The notes beneath the pieces were generated by a model, which saw nothing but the letters and a program-made list of their open reading frames with translations, did not search any database and had not been told where the DNA came from. The position numbers were made by a program, and so were the translations under genes. From positions 1 through 22,749 of the forward strand of contig BPQB01000172.1 of assembly GCA_019973155.2 (NCBI GenBank): a stretch of DNA of 22,749 bases, read 5' to 3'. Shown one piece after another: positions 17,236 to 22,749 of the stretch (positions are counted from its first letter, which is position 1; each line of letters starts with the position of its first letter). The stretch is from Phanerochaete sordida (Eukaryota > Basidiomycota > Agaricomycetes > Polyporales > Phanerochaetaceae).

Positions 17236-19740
17236 CAAATGTACGCTCATTGCAATCTACAAACCAACGATTATTTGAAAGCCTGGAAACGGCCAGTAGA
17301 GCTATCTGGAGCCGTAGACGTGCGCAAAGCCTACTTGCACCCCAGATCGTGGCAGAGAAGATGAGGCCCCTATCGGCGGCACATGTGTAGCCATTTTCGT
17401 TGAGCGGAGTACACGACAAGCCCTCGGCCTGTGCAAACACTCGAAATAGCTCGAGAACGCTGCCGTTGACTTAGTTGGCGTACCTGTGTCGTCTCTCACG
17501 TTGAGGGTCAGGCATCTCACATCCTGCCCATGAACGCTTGAGCGACAGGTATGCAATTTGGGGCACGTCATCATGGTCGACCTGCGTGCGCACCTTGTTG
17601 TCGATGTACACGCGATTTCAACCACAAACCCTGCCTTCTCGCGGCCGACGTCTGTTGTGCACGCCGTAGTCAGCTCCATGGTGGTGTCGTTGCACATGAC
17701 GGTGCACCTATTTTGGGGCTCTCACATCGAGAGTGCGGTGCTTAACGAGCAGCCTCATGGTGACAATGAGGAGGGTGACTCAATGCTAGCGTTATTTTGC
17801 GTCAGTGCAAGGATGAGGGCATTGCAAGCGGAACAACAAACCTCTGCACATGGGCGGGCGAGCGGGCTCATTTTGATTGTGGAATCGTGCTGCTCACGGT
17901 CAGCAACAGACATTCCTACCACTGACTTGGAGTTCCCGTGACCAGCGCAGAGGCTCCTGGCCTTCTGTTTTCCACGCCCTCAGTCAAGGTCGAGCGTGAG
18001 CTCCCCGACGTGCCTTCGTGTAGAGCTGAACCGAGCTGGCTTGCCGTTCCCATTGACAGCGCCGCAGCGGTGTTCCTGTGCTATGCGACATGTTGCGCTT
18101 GACTAGCTCAATGCTGCAAGACTTGCTTGCGCGCGGACATTTTGACTACCGGATTAGACTTGCTGTGGTCGACTCGGGGCTGTGCATGGCTGTCTTGCTG
18201 CTGAGGCGGAGAATGGAGGCGGAGATGTTGCCTGCATGCGATAATTTTGGGAATCTGACCGCAGATTTCGAGTTCCTGCAGTGAGAATGATCTTGCTCGA
18301 GGGCGAGGCCATTCAGACCCGAGCATCGGTCTTGCACTGCATGCGCCGCGGCTGCTGCGCGTTATTAACACGAGGTTGCTAAGTGAGGCAAACACAAAGA
18401 CGTACCTGCACGCAGCCACAGACTGCTCAAGGCCGATGCTTTGAAGGTGGCGCGAGCCTCTAGCCAGCGGCATTTGGTCTTTAACGTTTGGCACAGGGGG
18501 CGGGCAAGACATGCAGAGCACAAAATCTGCATATCAAATCAGGGTGAGGAACATGTGGATGTACCTGGCTCAGGGCAGCCTCGCGCCTCGCCTTGCGCAC
18601 TGTGCAGAAGCGCAGAGAGCTCTTGGAGCGTCATCTGGCGTTGCTCGTGGTGTGTGCACGCTCCCATTTGTATTCTATCAACCTGACAAAATGCATGTGC
18701 CTTGCAAAGACGACAGCGTACGCCGAGAACCCTGGAACACAGAGTCCGAATGAGCCCGATGAGGCGGAATCAAGGGCAAACACTTACCTGGGCATTGCTC
18801 ACAGACTCTGCACATGCATCGCACACGCGTGGCGGGGCTCGCAATGACCAGCAACAGACACTCCACTTAGTACATCCATGCAGTGCACGAGTCGGTGTTG
18901 TTCGTGTGGATCATGGCGTGCTGTATTGCCTGTGATGCGAAGGTGTTCTGGCGCTAACTTCACATCGTATCATGTACTGCTGCGAGCATGCCATGGCTGC
19001 CAAGTAGCTTGAATGCCGCTTGCAAACTTCCCATGTACAAAGCCAGGTAAGTGCCGTGGAAAAGACGGAGGGCTGTTGGCGTCAACAGAGACACAGAGGA
19101 AAAATTCAACGATGTCCCCGTTGAATGCTACCACGACGTCATACGGACCCCTGGCACTGTAGACCCCGAGCACCCTTTACCGTGGCCGCTGCTCGCGCAA
19201 CAGCAAGCGCATCAGTAGGCACATCGGACTGTGAATAACTAGCCAATATAGATATTAGACGTACACCAGAATCCATGTTGTACAGTATAAATACACGCGC
19301 GAGCCTGAACGATCAATGGTGCGAGCGTTGTAAGTAGTTCTACAGCAGCTCATCTCGGGGAATTAGATATGGAGCATGCAATCCAGTGCGCAGATTATCA
19401 ACGGTCTGCCGATTGCGCCTCTTGATCATCTCATCCAAAAAGAAGTTGTATCGGTCTACCTACATCTCCCTTACCGTAGCTTGGTATTCGCCGGGCCAGG
19501 TATTGGCCTGCTCTGCTGCAGAGGAATTGAACCGTCATTTACGGTCAGCGGTCATCAACTGGGGCCAGTTTGCGGGGTTGCAGTTGCGGTTGCAGTTTCC
19601 ATCGCTCTCCTTGTGCTTGGACTTGAAATTACAATTTCTGAATTTATGAAAAAACGTTTATATTACACCCCCGGCCCTACGGGCAGATTTTGACCTCATG
19701 GACTCCGTCACGAAAAACGAGTGCAAAACCGTGGGAACCT
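17236..19740. other. about 2.5 kb without a recognised gene
   Basis: Many short frames exist on both strands but none has a family motif. Splice-like signals occur on the minus strand (for example CAGGTAAGTG near 18788). A diverged duplicate pair is present around 17845-17925 and 18800-18870. No tRNA or long inverted repeat was seen. Confidence 0.35.
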
Positions 19741-19749
19741 TTTTTGTAT

Positions 19750-19780
19750 ACCCCATTAGTTAAGCCCATCAAAATGGGGT
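19750..19780. repeat. 8-base inverted repeat ACCCCATT / AATGGGGT
   Basis: Perfect arms at 19750-19757 and 19773-19780 around a 15-base loop in an AT-rich stretch; the right arm runs into TTAGGG. A transcription-stop or hairpin role is only a possibility. Confidence 0.5.
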
Positions 19781-19932
19781 TAGGGTCAAATACAAAGCTT
19801 CTAATAAAACTTGGACGATTTATGTGGCTCTGCACTCTAGCTATATCCCGTTGAAAACACGCAGAGCACTATCTAGGGACACTGCAATCCCTCTCGTCAC
19901 CTCTGTATGCTAACCGCCCATGGTTTGCACCC

Positions 19933-19960
19933 TCACCGTCGTCGTCAAAGTCGACGGTGA
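19933..19960. repeat. 9-base inverted repeat TCACCGTCG / CGACGGTGA
   Basis: Perfect arms at 19933-19941 and 19952-19960 with a 10-base loop. The arms are GC-rich, so the hairpin would be stable. No adjoining gene is known. Confidence 0.6.
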
Positions 19961-20605
19961 ATGGGCGCTTACAGTCTCCAACGCAGTGGTCTTGGCCGGT
20001 AGACTGCTACACATCGCGTCTTTTAGGTGCAGAGCGAGTACACGACAGTTCTAGCTATTCGAATATGTAAAAATTGTCTCTCACATAATTCTGAGTCGCG
20101 CACGAGTAAGCTGCGAGCATTTCGGTCTAAGGCGCTTAATGCCGTCCAAGCAATGCCATTTGCGTGCAGCGTTCTTGCTCTCGAGCCACGACCTGCGTCG
20201 ACCCTCGACCTCGCCCACACCCACACCCGCACCCCAGTATAGCTACCTCTAGACGACTCCATCTGCACGATTATCTTTGTTCCTCCTGCCGTTCGCGCCT
20301 CTGTTTTGGCTGTCCACCTCCGGCGGCCCACAACTCTTTCCACCGCCCTGCACCCGCCCACACACCCATTGTGCCCCCTTACGCCCTTGACCGGCCCATC
20401 CAAAACCTTACAATGATCTCGAGTGTGAAAAACGTTGCCTAGTCTTCAACAACGTGCTTTCTGAAAAGCAAGTCAACCGGTGCAACATGCAGAAGAGGGC
20501 GAAAACGTACAAGACCGGCTCGTGCAAGTCCGAGCGGTCAACGTCGTCGCAGAGGTGCACGAGCAGCTGCACAGGCATCGGTAGCGCCGCAGAGCGCAAC
20601 TTCTG

Positions 20606-20790
20606 GTGAGTAGCATGTTCGACCAAATGCAAATGTGTACTTACCTTTGGAATTGCAGACCATCCACGGCGAAGTCGACACTGAAGACGTGGCCAGTACG
20701 CTCAAGGCACTGCACAGAGGTGAGAAGTATGCGCTATTCAGACGCAGGCAAAAGCACGGTGACAGCCCTGGGTGACCCTCTCCCATCTAG
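20606..20790 (+). other. two intron-like segments flanking a 61-base open block
   Basis: 20606-20658 starts GTGAGTAG and ends GGAATTGCAG (53 bases); 20720-20790 starts GTGAGAAG and ends CATCTAG (71 bases). The block between, 20659-20719, reads TIHGEVDTEDVASTLKALHR in one frame. Downstream frames close quickly, so no complete gene can be built. This is a weak hint of a plus-strand gene of unknown type. Confidence 0.3.
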
Positions 20791-21678
20791 GCACCGTCTC
20801 CGCCAACACGACCCGGCCCAGATGATCCAAGTAGCGACCTACGTGCTGTCGCAACCACGACACGGTCGCAATGATAGCAGAGAACGATCCACGCGTCAGG
20901 CTGTGGACGTCGGCCGGACATGTGTGCAGCACCCGGGTCCATGAGGTTCGTGAGCTTCTTGGGCACCTGCCGCTGATGACCATGCAGCAACGGCTACAGC
21001 GGTCGTGCCTGCGCCGATGCAAAGACAACATTAGCCGCACGAGACGCTGGACGACGCACCGAATGCCTGGGAGTCAAAGGCGACCTAACCGAGTTGCCTG
21101 CTTCGGCCTGCGCGAGCTGAAGCAGAAGCGCGAAGGCTCGCCCAAAGACGACATAAACCCATGAAGCCCACGGGGTCTGGACGCGGGCGTCCTCTGCTGG
21201 CGGCGTCAAGTTTGCGACGCAGCTGCAGATGGCATGGCATACCTGCCGCAGCCAACGCAAAGCCCGCGATCTTGAGCGAAAGCTCTAAATGCTGCTCATG
21301 GTCAGCAAGGCAAGGGAGTTCCGTATTGGTCAAGTGAATGCGACGTCAGGTAGTGCACGCTGCTGTACATAGAGCGGCCTGCAGTAACCGTTAATATATA
21401 TGATTCACTTACTTGTCTCTGACCGTCCGGGACAGAAGCACAGACAAAGTGAGTGAGGCAACGGTTTAAGAGAACGCGAAGCCTCACCGTGAAGACTATA
21501 GCCTGCGGGCTAACCAATAATTGTAAGCAATTACATATGTACGTGGTTGCAGTGACGACCGTGCTACTCACTTTGTATGCAGCTGCTCCTCGGGCCTAGG
21601 GATTGGCTGGCACCACTCCACGGACGCGATTTTACCTTCAGCGACAAGATCGCAGACCCGACCACCCTTGTATGCACG

Positions 21679-21750
21679 AACTGTGCAGTCGTGCACGCGC
21701 GAACTGTGCAGTCGTGCACGCGCGAACTGTGCAGTCGTGCACGCGCGAAC
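21679..21750. repeat. 23-base tandem repeat, three copies
   Basis: AACTGTGCAGTCGTGCACG plus CGCG forms a unit repeated exactly at 21679, 21702 and 21725, followed by a partial AAC at 21748. The unit length is not a multiple of three, so the repeat is not constrained as protein. GTGCAC palindromes lie within each unit. Confidence 0.9.
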
Positions 21751-21913
21751 AGGCTGCTAAATGCTCCTGATAGTCGCTGCGTCGTCCTGACGCGTCCATC
21801 GGCGCAGTGGTGTGAAAGAGCACCATCAGGCGGCAGTGCGCTATCCTCGCTGGCTACTGCTGCACTGGGCCAGCACGCTGACAGCGTGCGGATGCTTCTA
21901 GTAAGCCGCATCG

Positions 21914-22448
21914 TTGTTCAGGGTGCTGCCTCACTGGAACGCGCTCAGTGACGCACCTCACAATGGGCTGCATACAGGCTCGAGAGGTGTATGGCCAGTT
22001 GCTCCCGTCGCTCGCCCGCCCTGCTCCTTCTTGCGAGCGCAGCCGTTCACGTACGTCGACCGATGCGCTGCGCACATGGCGCGGCTGCTGGCCGCGACGG
22101 CTGCACAAGTAAGTACTGACCCCTTCATCCGATGCTTACCTGTCGTTCATTCCTCAGAGGTTTGATCACCTTGCCCTCATCGTCTTTGCGCATTGGTACG
22201 CCGGTGACGGCCTGGCACGGCTGCTCGCAGTCTGTCCTGCCAGCAGGGCCTACGCAAGATTCTGCGATCCAGCGTGCGGCCTTTTTGACGGTGCACGGTG
22301 CACGACAGTCGGCTTCCTTGGCGTGGCGGAAGCGACCAAAACGCGTGCCGCGCGGTGTCGCTGCGCGCATCAAAGTTTGAGATTTCTGCGTTCGGCAAGA
22401 GAGGACGCCGAGTGTCTGCGCAGACCTTCGACAGCCGCGCAGCTATGA
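21914..22448 (+). CDS. weak candidate gene of unknown type with a consensus intron
   Basis: A 49-base intron-like segment at 22109-22157 has donor GTAAGT, TACTGAC branch sequence and CCTCAG acceptor. It joins two open blocks in phase: one ending MARLLAATAAQ and one beginning RFDHLALIVFAHWYAGD, with several Cys (VCPASRAYARFCDPACG), running to TGA at 22446-22448. There is no clear ATG upstream (the first in-frame one is at about 22076). The minus strand also offers splice-like signals here. GC-rich DNA gives long frames by chance, so confidence is low. Confidence 0.25.
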
Positions 22449-22634
22449 CTCTGCGCTACACGCGGCCAAGAACGCCAGCGCGACAACGGGCGCAGCGTGA
22501 ACATGATTCCTAGGCGTTCGCTGACCGAGGTCGTCCGCGGCTTCGTTCGCGCAGCCAGACGGCGGGCTCGCGGTGCAGAGTGCGGAGGCAACGCACTGGG
22601 TCTATCTTTCGCGCCCCGGCGCCCAGCCGTCCAT
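22449..22634. other. GC-rich sequence, nothing recognised
   Basis: There are no motifs, splice signals or repeats that I can support. Confidence 0.3.
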
Positions 22635-22692
22635 GTAGCGTTTTTGTAAAAGCAGCTAGTATAGTAGTAAGTTGTTTAGCAAAAAACGCTAC
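22635..22692. repeat. imperfect hairpin with GTAGCGTTTTT arms
   Basis: GTAGCGTTTTTGTAAA (22635-22650) faces TTTAGCAAAAAACGCTAC (22675-22692) across a loop of 24 AT-rich bases. The arms match except for a small bulge. It could be the end of a small foldback element continuing past the window. Confidence 0.6.
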
Positions 22693-22749
22693 CAGGGGTA
22701 GCTGGGCCAAAAGGGGAGGGACTTCTTTTTAAAAAGGCATATGTTTTTC

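Larger units (their letters stand above)
19781..21678. other. GC-rich region without a recognised gene
   Basis: It contains an inverted repeat and two intron-like segments listed separately, and many open frames expected by chance in GC-rich DNA. An open plus-strand frame at 20871-21164 (ENDPRVRLWTSAGHV, VRELLGHLPLMTMQQ) looks protein-like but matches nothing I know. Confidence 0.3.

Noticed and set aside
16579..17364. 261-codon plus-strand open frame after the RTC4-like gene
   Set aside because: It overlaps the end of that gene, has low-complexity Ser/Pro composition and covers a TATA/AATAAA arrangement more like an LTR or promoter.
19773..19786. TTAGGG as a telomere repeat
   Set aside because: It is a single occurrence with no tandem array, so it is not a telomere.
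20023..20403. 126-codon minus-strand Arg/Gly-rich frame
   Set aside because: GC-rich DNA gives such frames by chance; there is no motif or splice support.
1..22749. CRISPR arrays, bacterial operons, tRNA or rRNA genes
   Set aside because: No regular spaced repeats, ribosome-binding-site spacing, tRNA B-box or rRNA-like sequence was seen; introns point to a eukaryote.

Overview
This window looks like a transposon-rich stretch of a filamentous basidiomycete (Agaricomycetes-type) nuclear genome. Reasons: coding blocks are split by short introns of about 50-60 bases with GT(G/A)AGT-type donors and CTRAY-type branch sites, and the recognisable proteins are families expanded in mushroom-forming fungi (PIF/Harbinger transposase with a Myb/SANT partner, Ty1/Copia, a KDZ-like fragment, an RTC4-like-domain protein). 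There are no bacterial operons, rRNA or tRNA genes, and no CRISPR array. All splice models were made by eye.

Layout. 1-2539: right part of a PIF/Harbinger element (A) with a DDE transposase (+) and a Myb/SANT-like partner (-) convergent to it; its right terminus and TTA target-site base triplet are visible. 2602-4098 (-): a multi-exon gene for an acidic protein with four AT-hooks, the best host-gene candidate. 4830-5323 (+): fragment of an unrecognised family, cut by a Copia-type solo LTR (5324-5699). 5700-8343: a second, decayed Harbinger element (B) with the same convergent gene pair. Its left end is lost at the LTR and its right end sits in the RNase H part of a Copia element whose tail and 3' LTR follow (8344-8916). 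9165-9510: KDZ-type transposase fragment. 10582-12783 (-): pieces of a probable F-box/leucine-rich protein, with a solo LTR between them (11255-11630, perfect GTACT duplication). 12775-14059 (+): Cys-cluster protein with one in-frame TGA. 14052-14565: LTR-like block on the minus strand. 14659-16634 (+): RTC4-like-domain protein with an AT-rich first intron. 16640-22749: no recognised protein; an LTR-like block, several inverted repeats, a 23-base tandem repeat and scattered plus-strand splice-like signals.

How it fits together. Nearly every recognisable gene is a mobile element or a family that often accompanies them. The two Harbinger copies show a two-gene design: the transposase cuts and joins, and the Myb-like partner probably binds DNA at the element ends. 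Most copies carry lesions, so this reads as a graveyard of nested insertions around one or two possibly intact genes (AT-hook, RTC4-like). I found no convincing new multi-gene system. The most unusual items are the LTR with mismatched flanks, the TTAGGT/ACCTAA-rich intron in the RTC4-like gene, and the unassigned GC-rich right third.
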